A DNA stretch of 64,000 nucleotides, taken from Arenibacter palladensis. GTDB lineage: Bacteria > Bacteroidota > Bacteroidia > Flavobacteriales > Flavobacteriaceae. Below, piece after piece: positions 45,597 to 53,461 of the stretch. How positions within the stretch are numbered: the first letter of the stretch is position 1; every line of letters begins with the position of its first letter. The notes beneath the pieces were generated by a model. It made no database searches. It saw nothing but the letters and a program-made list of their open reading frames with translations, and was not told the DNA's origin. The stretch covers positions 186,001-250,000 of the forward strand of contig NZ_FQUX01000001.1 in NCBI RefSeq assembly GCF_900129275.1. Reading direction: 5' to 3'. Both the position numbers and the translations under genes were made by a program.

Positions 45597-47081
45597 ATGA
45601 ACAGTTTAGATTTAATCGTATTCTTTATTTACATAGGTGGAATAGCCCTTTTCGGAGGCTCGTTTTTCAAAAAGAGTAGAACTTCCTCCTCCTATACCAT
45701 GGGCAACAACGACATCCCTGGCTGGGTAGTTACCATGTCCATTTTTGCAACCTTTGTAAGTAGCATAAGTTACCTTGCCCTACCCGGAAATGCCTATCAA
45801 TCCAATTGGAACGCCTTGGCCTTTAGCCTGTCCCTTCCCATTGCCTCCTTGATAGCCGTAAAATATTTTGTTCCCCTTTACAGAAAGATCAATAGTCCCT
45901 CTGCCTATACCTATATGGAACAACGTTTTGGCGCCTGGGCTAGAATCTATGTTTCCCTATGTTATTTACTGACCCAGCTAATGCGAATCGGGACCATTTT
46001 ATACCTCTTGGCCCTTACCTTGAACGCCATTGTTGGTTGGGATATGGTGACCATCATTATTTTTACCGGTTTGGTAGTATCCATTTACTCCATGTTGGGT
46101 GGAATAACTGCGGTTTTATGGACTGATGCCATACAAGGCATAATTCTAATTGTTGGCGCCGTGGTCTGTGTTGGCTTTATTCTCTTTAATATGCCAGAAG
46201 GTCCGGGACAAGTATTCGAAATAGCTGCAGAGAATGATAAATTTGGACTGGGAAGTTTCAGTCCTAGTCTCACAGAACCCACTTTCTGGGTGGTACTCGT
46301 CTACGGGATATTCATTAACCTTCAAAATTATGGTATAGACCAGAATTATGTTCAGCGTTATATGGCCTCCAAATCTGATAAGGAAGCCCAAAAATCGGCC
46401 CTGATCGGTGGTTTGATCTATCTGCCTATTTCAGCGGTATTTCTATTTATCGGTACCTCGCTTTTTGCCTACTACCATTCCGCCGCTACGTTACCCATAG
46501 AACTTCAGGATATAGACAAAGGAGATAGTGTATTCCCCCATTTTATAGTGAATGCCCTTCCTGCAGGGATAACAGGACTAATGATCGCCTCCATCTTTGC
46601 GGCAGGGATGAGTACCATATCAACAAGTTTTAATAGTTCCGCAACCGTTTTTCTTACGGATTATTACAACAAGTATTTTAAAAAGACAGCATCGGACAAG
46701 GAAGGAATGCGAGTGCTCTATATTTCATCGGCCATCATTAGCGTTATAGGAATCGTTATTGCCATAGCCATGATCAATGTAAAAAGTGCCTTGGATGCCT
46801 GGTGGAAACTCTCCTCCATTTTTAGTGGAGGCATGTTGGGACTGCTACTTTTGGGATTATTTTCCAAAACTAAAAACGTAAAAGGTGCCCTAATCGGGGT
46901 ATTGGTGGGTATTTTGGTCATTGTTTGGATGAGTTTATCAGGCACCCTCTTCGGAGAGGATTCCCTTGGCGCTTCCTTCCACACCTATTTGACCATTGTA
47001 TTTGGAACTGCGGCCATATTCCTAGTGGGTTTCCTAATATCCATATTCAATAAAAAGACCGATGAAATCTATGAAAATTGA
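45597..47081 (+). CDS. Sodium:solute symporter (SSS family)
   Basis: 494 residues, about 13 spans. GSFFKKSRTSSSYTMGNNDIPGW and FATFVSSISYLALPGNAY are typical of SSS transporters that use Na+ to import sugars or organic acids. Near residue 340 is a stretch IASIFAAGMSTISTSFNSSA matching the SSS signature. It is flanked by the sialidase-fold genes and the LacI regulator. It may carry fucose, a uronate or a sialidase-fold enzyme product. FucP elsewhere in the region suggests it handles a second sugar. Confidence 0.88.
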   Translation: MNSLDLIVFFIYIGGIALFGGSFFKKSRTSSSYTMGNNDIPGWVVTMSIFATFVSSISYLALPGNAYQSNWNALAFSLSLPIASLIAVKYFVPLYRKINSPSAYTYMEQRFGAWARIYVSLCYLLTQLMRIGTILYLLALTLNAIVGWDMVTIIIFTGLVVSIYSMLGGITAVLWTDAIQGIILIVGAVVCVGFILFNMPEGPGQVFEIAAENDKFGLGSFSPSLTEPTFWVVLVYGIFINLQNYGIDQNYVQRYMASKSDKEAQKSALIGGLIYLPISAVFLFIGTSLFAYYHSAATLPIELQDIDKGDSVFPHFIVNALPAGITGLMIASIFAAGMSTISTSFNSSATVFLTDYYNKYFKKTASDKEGMRVLYISSAIISVIGIVIAIAMINVKSALDAWWKLSSIFSGGMLGLLLLGLFSKTKNVKGALIGVLVGILVIVWMSLSGTLFGEDSLGASFHTYLTIVFGTAAIFLVGFLISIFNKKTDEIYEN

Positions 47082-47287
47082 ATAAGGCAGTAGTCTTATT
47101 GGATGGAAAGGGTACAGGAATGGAATTTTGTTATTAATCACAAAACAAAGGCCAGTGTTTCCAATTAGTATGAATTTCGTAATTTTGTCCTTTTGAAAAT
47201 AGTTGCCCCCATACCTATAACCTACTTAATAACAATATATTACACACAAGATTGGCCCAAACTTGCCAATTTTAACCTAAGAGGCAC

Positions 47288-48301
47288 ATGAAACCTAAAA
47301 CATCATTGAAGGATATCGCAAAAATTGTGGGTGTTTCCATACCCTTGGTTTCATATGTTTTGAGCAATAAAGGCAAGGAGAACAGGGTATCCGAAAAGAC
47401 GGCAAAAAGAATAAGGGAGGTAGCCAAGGAATTGAATTATCATCCCAACTGGAATGCGAGAAGCCTTAAGACCAATAAAACACGGTCTATAGGAGTTATA
47501 GTGGCCGATATTTCCAACCCCTTCTTCTCCAATTTGGCAAGGACTATAGAGGATGAAGCTTTTTCCCAGGACTATACGGTGATATTTGGATCTTCGGATG
47601 AAAAGGTGGAAAAATTCAACAAGGTTTTGGATTTCCTTAAAATGAGACAAGTAGATGGTTTTATCATTGCCGCCCCAGAAGGTTCCCGAGAAATCATTGC
47701 CGATCTGGCCAAGGCAGGAATTCCCTTTGTACTGATAGATAGATTCTTCAATGACCTTACCACCAATTACGTTACAGTAGACAATTTTAAGGCCTCTATG
47801 CAGGCCACCAACTATTTGCTGGGAAAGGGAAACAAAAAAATTGGGGCCGTACTTTACAATTCAAGCTTGCACCACTACAAAGAAAGACATCAGGGCTACG
47901 TAGAAGCCCTTAAAAAGGCCGGACTGACCGTTGATGCCGAATTGATAAAAAGAATTAATCACGGATCCCTAAAAGCAGATATGAAAAGGGTGGTAAAAGA
48001 ATTGGTGCAGGATGCCGGAGTAGATGCCATTTATTTTCATACCAACACCTTGGCCGAGGAAGGTTTGACCCAAATGTTGGGCTTGGACAGGAAAATACTT
48101 AAAAAGGTAGATGTGGTCGTATTCGACCAAAATTCGTCATATAATTTCTTGGAAGACCCAATCCCATATCTCCATCAGCCTATTAAGGAAATAGGACAAA
48201 AAGCATTGCGTATCCTTATAGAACAGATTCAGGAACCTGCCCAAGAGCTGCAACAGATATCTTTTGATACCAGCCTGGAAAGCAGTTCATTGGAACCCTA
48301 A
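47288..48301 (+). CDS. LacI-family transcriptional regulator
   Basis: 337 residues. The N-terminal HTH (LKDIAKIVGVSIPLVSYVLSNKG) and hinge (WNARSLKTNKTRSIGVIV) are of the LacI/GalR type, followed by a periplasmic-binding-protein-like domain with ISNPFF and VDGFIIAAPEG. It would repress or activate the fucose genes in response to a sugar ligand. Candidate sites are TGCTTAA(A/T)CGTT(T/A)AA at 38026 and 45442. Confidence 0.9.
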   Translation: MKPKTSLKDIAKIVGVSIPLVSYVLSNKGKENRVSEKTAKRIREVAKELNYHPNWNARSLKTNKTRSIGVIVADISNPFFSNLARTIEDEAFSQDYTVIFGSSDEKVEKFNKVLDFLKMRQVDGFIIAAPEGSREIIADLAKAGIPFVLIDRFFNDLTTNYVTVDNFKASMQATNYLLGKGNKKIGAVLYNSSLHHYKERHQGYVEALKKAGLTVDAELIKRINHGSLKADMKRVVKELVQDAGVDAIYFHTNTLAEEGLTQMLGLDRKILKKVDVVVFDQNSSYNFLEDPIPYLHQPIKEIGQKALRILIEQIQEPAQELQQISFDTSLESSSLEP

Positions 48302-48357
48302 AAGCCATTAGGGCCCAACGCCTACTAAACCGTTATATTTCCCAAGGAGAAGAATTC

Positions 48358-49515
48358 CTAAATCAGGTGATTTGGAAAATCCTTTACCTCCTCGCAGCAA
48401 ATCTGCTCCATTACCTGTTGTAATTCAGTTTTTAAAAGTGAAATGGTATGGTCCCCACCTTTGGCACCCAATGCTGCTACCCCGTACATAAAGGAGCGCC
48501 CCATAAAAGTAAATTCCGCACCACTGGCCATGGTCCTGGCGATATCCGGACCACCCCTTAGTCCGCTATCCATCATCACCTTTATTTGGTCCCCATATTT
48601 TGCAGCTATTCTGGTTAAAGGCTTTATGGTAGACTCGCCGGCATCCAATTGCCTTCCCCCGTGGTTGGAAACTATAATACCATCCAATCCGAGTTTAATG
48701 GCGCTTTCCGCATCAGCCTCATTCGCAACTCCCTTAATCACCAATTTGCCCTTCCACATATCCCTTATCGGTTTTATCTTCTCTTCATTTAATCTTCCGG
48801 AAAAGGTCTTGTCCATGAATTTACCCAATTGCGCCAAATCCAAGCCTTTGGGCATATAGGGTTTAAGGGTTTCAAAGTTGGGCTGACCGTGAATTAGGGT
48901 CTGCATGGCCCAATTTGGCTTGCCCAATATCTGAAGTATATTCTTTACTGACATTTTTGGGGGCATGGCCAATCCGTTGCGTACATCCCTAGGACGGAAA
49001 CCGAAGGTAGGCACATCGCACAAAATAACCAGTACCGGGCATTCCGCGGCTTCGGCCCTTTTAATAATGTCGTCCCTTACGGCATCCTCTGTAGGATGAT
49101 AAAGCTGAAACCAAGCCTTTCCCTCGGTAATCTCACTTATGCGTTCTATACTACTGGTGGTTACCGTACTTAAAATAAACGGAATATTATGTTCAAAGGC
49201 CGATTTAGCCAATATTTCAGGGGCATTGGGCCACATTAATCCTTGGAGTCCCACTGGAGCAATTCCAAAAGGTGCATCATATACATGTCCGAACAATTCG
49301 GTCTTCATACTGGAACCGGTATGCTTGCTAAGGTAATAGGGCAACAACTCTATATCCCTAATTTCAGCAGTATTCTTATGTAGGTTTACATCTTCATTAC
49401 AGCCTCCATCCAAGTATTCAAAAGCGAACTTGGGAATCCTTTTTTGGGCTCTCTTCCTTAAATCTACAACGGATGGATACTTGCTGTTGATCTTTATTTC
49501 TTTTTTTTTCTCCAT
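48358..49515 (-). CDS. lldD: FMN-dependent alpha-hydroxy-acid (L-lactate) dehydrogenase
   Basis: 385 residues of the flavocytochrome-b2/LldD family. AFEYLDGGCNEDVN, HPTEDAVRDDIIKRAEAA and VSNHGGRQLDAGESTI carry the FMN- and substrate-binding residues, including the catalytic histidine in SNHGGR. It should oxidise L-lactate to pyruvate. The fucose pathways yield L-lactaldehyde or L-lactate, so its place at the end of the fucose operon makes metabolic sense. It starts 96 bases after the preceding gene. Confidence 0.87.
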   Translation of the reverse strand: MEKKKEIKINSKYPSVVDLRKRAQKRIPKFAFEYLDGGCNEDVNLHKNTAEIRDIELLPYYLSKHTGSSMKTELFGHVYDAPFGIAPVGLQGLMWPNAPEILAKSAFEHNIPFILSTVTTSSIERISEITEGKAWFQLYHPTEDAVRDDIIKRAEAAECPVLVILCDVPTFGFRPRDVRNGLAMPPKMSVKNILQILGKPNWAMQTLIHGQPNFETLKPYMPKGLDLAQLGKFMDKTFSGRLNEEKIKPIRDMWKGKLVIKGVANEADAESAIKLGLDGIIVSNHGGRQLDAGESTIKPLTRIAAKYGDQIKVMMDSGLRGGPDIARTMASGAEFTFMGRSFMYGVAALGAKGGDHTISLLKTELQQVMEQICCEEVKDFPNHLI

Positions 49516-49611
49516 GGCATTTTAATCTGCAATTGTTCTTGAATATTTATCTTTTATTTTCCCCCTCCCCATCTATCTAATACAATCTAAAGGGAGGAGA
49601 TATTTTATTTA

Positions 49612-50871
49612 TTATTCCCCAGATAATTCTTTAATGGACACCCCCAAAATTCCTTGAGCTAGCTTTTCCAACTCGTCCTCGTCACCTACAAAATGAAAAG
49701 TTTGGTGGATATGGCTACTGCTTTCATTGGCTTTTAGATCCATTGCAGGGGATGAACTTTCCAATTCATAGAATGGCCCTAAATCCCCACTATCGTTATA
49801 AGCATTTACCGCATCCCCCGAATATGGAAACTCCTGTAACTCCCATAAAGAATTAACATAATCAGTAGCGCCTTCACGTAGACTAAATTTGGCAATGGTA
49901 AGTACCTTGCTCTTGGCATCGTAGCTTCCCATAACAGGAAGCGCCCTCTGGGGGGAAATTCCAATTTTACCACGCTCTTTACCGTCCGCCTTGAAGAATA
50001 GGACACTATCCCCGACCTGTAATCGCTCCTTTGGAATCTTCCCAAAATAATCGTCCGTTACCTTCTTGCCCAAAATGTCCTCATCCCCTTTTTTAAAAGG
50101 TACAATTATGGTGGTATGGTCCGAGGAGTTGAACATGCTCAATATCCAAATAGACATTAAACCTGTTTTCTTATCCCAATCTTCCGGTCCTATATTGGTC
50201 AAGTTGTTTTCGGAGGCAAATCCTACCATTTTTACAGTTTCAGGAATATTGAGTCCAAGAATTTCAGCGGCATCTTCCTTGTCCAAAAGAGTAATATTCC
50301 TTTGCACGCGTAAATCGAAAGTAATTCCTGTATAGTTCACCAATTTCATGTCCCTTTCAAAATAGGCCTTATCTTCAGTTCTCCTCACCAAATTAAAGGC
50401 TTCGGTATCCAATTCCTTAGGTACGTACCAGTTGTCCAACTCGAAGTTGGAATCCTTTTCAAAGAAAAGGGAATACTGTCCACCTTCAGGCCCCAACCAG
50501 AAACGCTCTTCACCCCCTGTGGGATTAAAGTGTTCTTTTATTTCTCCGGACTTAATGAGTTCATGGTTGATCCATCCAAAGCTATGACCCTCGTCGCCAG
50601 AGGCCGTACTCGTCATAACACGGCCCTGAAGTTCCGGGGAAATCAAGATCCTCGACTCCCCATTTTCCAGAACTACCAGGTTCTTGTAGTGCTTGGACAA
50701 AAATTCCCTGTCATAACCAAATGACCCTATGGAAAATGCTACCTCATCATTCGCCAAGGTATTTGCACTTTGTTCACTTTTAGTTTTACAACTCAAAGCA
50801 CATAGGAGAGCACATAACGCTATTGATCTTAGGACAGTTCCGGATCTAAAAAAATTTACTATACTTCTCAT
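49612..50871 (-). CDS. DUF6786-like lipoprotein, possible galactose-mutarotase-fold
   Basis: 419 residues from the ATG at 50871, which places the lipobox (LCALSC) after a proper signal. An upstream start at 51003 would overlap the mutarotase gene by 94 bases and bury the signal. Beta-rich, with GEERFWLGPEGGQYSLFFEKDSN and ILISPELQGRVMTSTASGD. The fold resembles aldose epimerase or DUF4380-type proteins of carbohydrate loci, by eye. Substrate unknown. It lies between the mutarotase and lldD. Confidence 0.65.
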   Translation of the reverse strand: MRSIVNFFRSGTVLRSIALCALLCALSCKTKSEQSANTLANDEVAFSIGSFGYDREFLSKHYKNLVVLENGESRILISPELQGRVMTSTASGDEGHSFGWINHELIKSGEIKEHFNPTGGEERFWLGPEGGQYSLFFEKDSNFELDNWYVPKELDTEAFNLVRRTEDKAYFERDMKLVNYTGITFDLRVQRNITLLDKEDAAEILGLNIPETVKMVGFASENNLTNIGPEDWDKKTGLMSIWILSMFNSSDHTTIIVPFKKGDEDILGKKVTDDYFGKIPKERLQVGDSVLFFKADGKERGKIGISPQRALPVMGSYDAKSKVLTIAKFSLREGATDYVNSLWELQEFPYSGDAVNAYNDSGDLGPFYELESSSPAMDLKANESSSHIHQTFHFVGDEDELEKLAQGILGVSIKELSGE

Positions 50872-50909
50872 GCTCCTATCATTTAGTTTTTGCCTTTTGT
50901 TTTTGGTTT

Positions 50910-51239
50910 TTACAATTGAAAAACCTTTTCCATAAGCATCCATTTTTCCCCAGGTTTTGCAAATGGTAGTGCCTGTTGGTATTTCCACATCAATTCCTCC
51001 CACTTTTCGTTTTCGGGATACTTGGCATCAATCTTCGCCTTTTTTTCAAAGGAAAAACTGTCATCCGCATCAATGATCATAAACATACGGTTCCTCACCC
51101 TATATATTTCCATATCCTGTATACCGGACTCTCTAAGACTTTGAAGGATCTCCGGCCATACTTCCTTATGGTAATCGTCATAAGCCTTTATTAACTCTGG
51201 ATCGTCCTTAAGATCCAATGCCAAACAATATCTTTTCAT
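50910..51239 (-). CDS. L-fucose/L-rhamnose mutarotase (RhaM/FucU-like DUF718)
   Basis: 109 residues of the RhaM family, dimeric ferredoxin-like fold: MKRYCLALDLKDDPELIKAYDDYH, KEVWPEILQSL, RMFMIIDADDSF and KWEELMWKYQ. These enzymes interconvert sugar anomers. RhaM is named for rhamnose. In this fucose operon, next to fucP, the likely substrate is L-fucose. It sits 56 bases after fucP. Confidence 0.85.
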   Translation of the reverse strand: MKRYCLALDLKDDPELIKAYDDYHKEVWPEILQSLRESGIQDMEIYRVRNRMFMIIDADDSFSFEKKAKIDAKYPENEKWEELMWKYQQALPFAKPGEKWMLMEKVFQL

Positions 51240-51295
51240 TACTTTACATTTTTTAGTTAATTATTAAAAACCACTTAAGGGACCAATCAGATTCC

Positions 51296-52606
51296 TTAGG
51301 CCTGTAGTTCATACTTTTTAAATACACGTAATCCATACCATGCTATATAGACAAAACAAAGCGCTGGAAGGATGAAGGAAAAATTCACTTCGGTAGCACC
51401 CATAATTTGTATGTCGTTCACGGCATTGCCACCGGCATCAATGATCATTCCCTGAAGCTTTGGCATTAGGGCCCCGCCTACAATTGCCATTACAAGACCG
51501 GCAGCACCAATCTTGGATTCCTCCTCATTAAGTCCATTCAAAGCAATTCCGTAGATGGTAGGGAACATAAGGGACATAAAAAAGGTAATCCCCACCAAGC
51601 AGTACAAGCCTATTATACCTTCAATATAAATGGTGCCAATACAACATAGCGTTGCAAAAACGGCAAAATACATCAATAGTTTACCTGGGCTCATAAATCT
51701 CAGCATATAGGTGCCAATGGCCCTCCCCACCAAGAACAGGATAAAGGCCGCGAACTGGTAATTGGCAGCATCCTCACTGGAAATCCCTATGGCCTCGGCA
51801 TATTGATAAATATAGGTCCAACACATAATCTGGGCACCAACGTAAAATATTTGGGCCACAACACCCAGCACATATTTTTTGTTCTTGAACAAACCGTTAA
51901 ACGTATCCCCCAAACTTGGAATACCACCTTCATCCTTGGCCTGTGGCATTTTGCTAATAATGATCAGAACAAAAACGGCCAAAATCACCAAGCCCAGAAT
52001 AACATAGGGATCCCGAATAACCATTAGGTCCGTTGTCCTGATCAAGGCTTTTTGCGCCTCCTCCAAAGAGGAATAATCCGCTATATCATCCGACTGTAAT
52101 TTTTTAAGAACAAATTGCTGTGCCACCAATAGTCCCAACAACAATCCCACTGGGTTAAAGGCCTGGGCCAAATTTAAACGCTGGGTAGCCGTTTCTGGCG
52201 CTCCCATAGCCAAAATATAAGGGTTGGCAGTGGTTTCCAAAAATGCCAACCCAAAGGTAAGCACATAGAGTCCCAAGCAAAAGAACCAAAATTGTTCAGT
52301 TATGGCCGCGGGATAAAACAATAGAGCCCCTCCTGCATACAAGGCTAACCCTATTAAAACCCCCACTTTATACGAGTATTTACGCACAAAAAGTGCAGCT
52401 GGCAGCGCCATACAGAAGTAACCGCCATAAAACGCCATTTGTACCCAAGCAGCTTGGGAATTGGACAATTCCAATACTTTTTTAAATGCCTGTACCATGG
52501 GATCGGTAACGGCATTTGCAAAACCCCAAAGGGCGAAAAGGGAGGTAATTAAAATAAAGGGAATTAGCACCTTCTTAGATACTACTGGTGGTCTTTGGTC
52601 TTTCAT
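51296..52606 (-). CDS. fucP: L-fucose:proton symporter
   Basis: 436 residues, 12 spans, FucP branch of the MFS. FALWGFANAVTDPMVQAF retains the aspartate equivalent to E. coli Asp46, and FLETTANPYILAMG retains the glutamate equivalent to Glu135; both are needed for H+/fucose coupling. FYGGYFCMALPAALF and QFAAFILFLVGRAIGTYML are further family motifs. It would import free L-fucose. It lies between the SDR and the mutarotase. Confidence 0.9.
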   Translation of the reverse strand: MKDQRPPVVSKKVLIPFILITSLFALWGFANAVTDPMVQAFKKVLELSNSQAAWVQMAFYGGYFCMALPAALFVRKYSYKVGVLIGLALYAGGALLFYPAAITEQFWFFCLGLYVLTFGLAFLETTANPYILAMGAPETATQRLNLAQAFNPVGLLLGLLVAQQFVLKKLQSDDIADYSSLEEAQKALIRTTDLMVIRDPYVILGLVILAVFVLIIISKMPQAKDEGGIPSLGDTFNGLFKNKKYVLGVVAQIFYVGAQIMCWTYIYQYAEAIGISSEDAANYQFAAFILFLVGRAIGTYMLRFMSPGKLLMYFAVFATLCCIGTIYIEGIIGLYCLVGITFFMSLMFPTIYGIALNGLNEEESKIGAAGLVMAIVGGALMPKLQGMIIDAGGNAVNDIQIMGATEVNFSFILPALCFVYIAWYGLRVFKKYELQA

Positions 52607-52672
52607 TGAATTGTTGATTATTGTTAATTGATTATTATCTAGTTTACCTTGTTGTTTAATTTATTTAAGTAT

Positions 52673-53455
52673 TTAAGAAATTGACCTGTCCAAATGGGTA
52701 TATCCGCCATCTACAAAGAGCAATTGCCCAGTGGTGTGACTAGATCTGTTGGAAAGTAAAAAGGCCACTGTACTGGCAATTTCCTCTGCTGTTGTCATTC
52801 TTTGTCCCAATGGGATTTTGTCGGTTATAGCCTTTAATTTTTCTTCAGGATTATCAAAAGTCTTGATCCATCTGTCATATAATGGGGTGTAACATTCGGC
52901 CACAATAACCGCATTGACCCTAATATTATATGGCAGTAATTCCACTGCCCATTCCCTGGTAATGGCATTACGACCCCCATTGGCAGCGGCATAGCCCGAT
53001 GTTCCACCCTGCCCGGTTACAGAGGTCTTGGAGCCTATATTAACAATGGCGCCCTGGGTTTTCTTTAATTCTGGTAATGCATAGTGGGCCATTAAATAAT
53101 AGTGGGTAAGGTTACGGTTAATAGACCTCAAAAAATCCTCATAATTCCCATTCTCCAGGCCAACCCCATCATTGATTCCTGCGTTATTAACCACGCCATC
53201 GATCTTACCAAATTTTTCAACGGTGCTTTCAACGGCAAGTCTACATTGTTCCGGATCGGTTAGTTCTGCCGTCGCAAAAGAGGCTTTTCCGCCACTTCTT
53301 TCGATATCCGCAACCACCTCCAACATACTTTTTCTATCCCTTCCAATGATGACTGGAATAGCGCCTTCAGCTGCCAATAATACACTTATTCCATGACCGA
53401 TTCCTTTGGAACCTCCTGTAACCAAAATTACTTTATCCTTGAGTTGTAAATCCAT
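52673..53455 (-). CDS. SDR-family fucose/keto-deoxy-fuconate dehydrogenase with altered active-site Lys
   Basis: 260 residues, classical SDR size. NAD-binding TGGSKGIG at residues 13-20, NNAG at 90-93, Ser142 and Tyr155 of the catalytic set are present. The expected Lys four residues after Tyr155 is Asn159 (GYAAANGG, codon AAT at 52979-52981). The best match is fucose dehydrogenase or the 2-keto-3-deoxyfuconate dehydrogenase of the non-phosphorylative pathway. It lies between the fusion hydrolase and fucP and 7 bases after the former. Substrate unproven; activity may be altered. Confidence 0.8.
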   Translation of the reverse strand: MDLQLKDKVILVTGGSKGIGHGISVLLAAEGAIPVIIGRDRKSMLEVVADIERSGGKASFATAELTDPEQCRLAVESTVEKFGKIDGVVNNAGINDGVGLENGNYEDFLRSINRNLTHYYLMAHYALPELKKTQGAIVNIGSKTSVTGQGGTSGYAAANGGRNAITREWAVELLPYNIRVNAVIVAECYTPLYDRWIKTFDNPEEKLKAITDKIPLGQRMTTAEEIASTVAFLLSNRSSHTTGQLLFVDGGYTHLDRSIS

Positions 53456-53461
53456 TTATCT

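Noticed and set aside
49551-49611. CTCCC/GGGAG inverted words between lldD and the DUF6786-like gene
   Set aside because: The pairing is interrupted, the loop is long and no T-run follows, so it is not a credible terminator.
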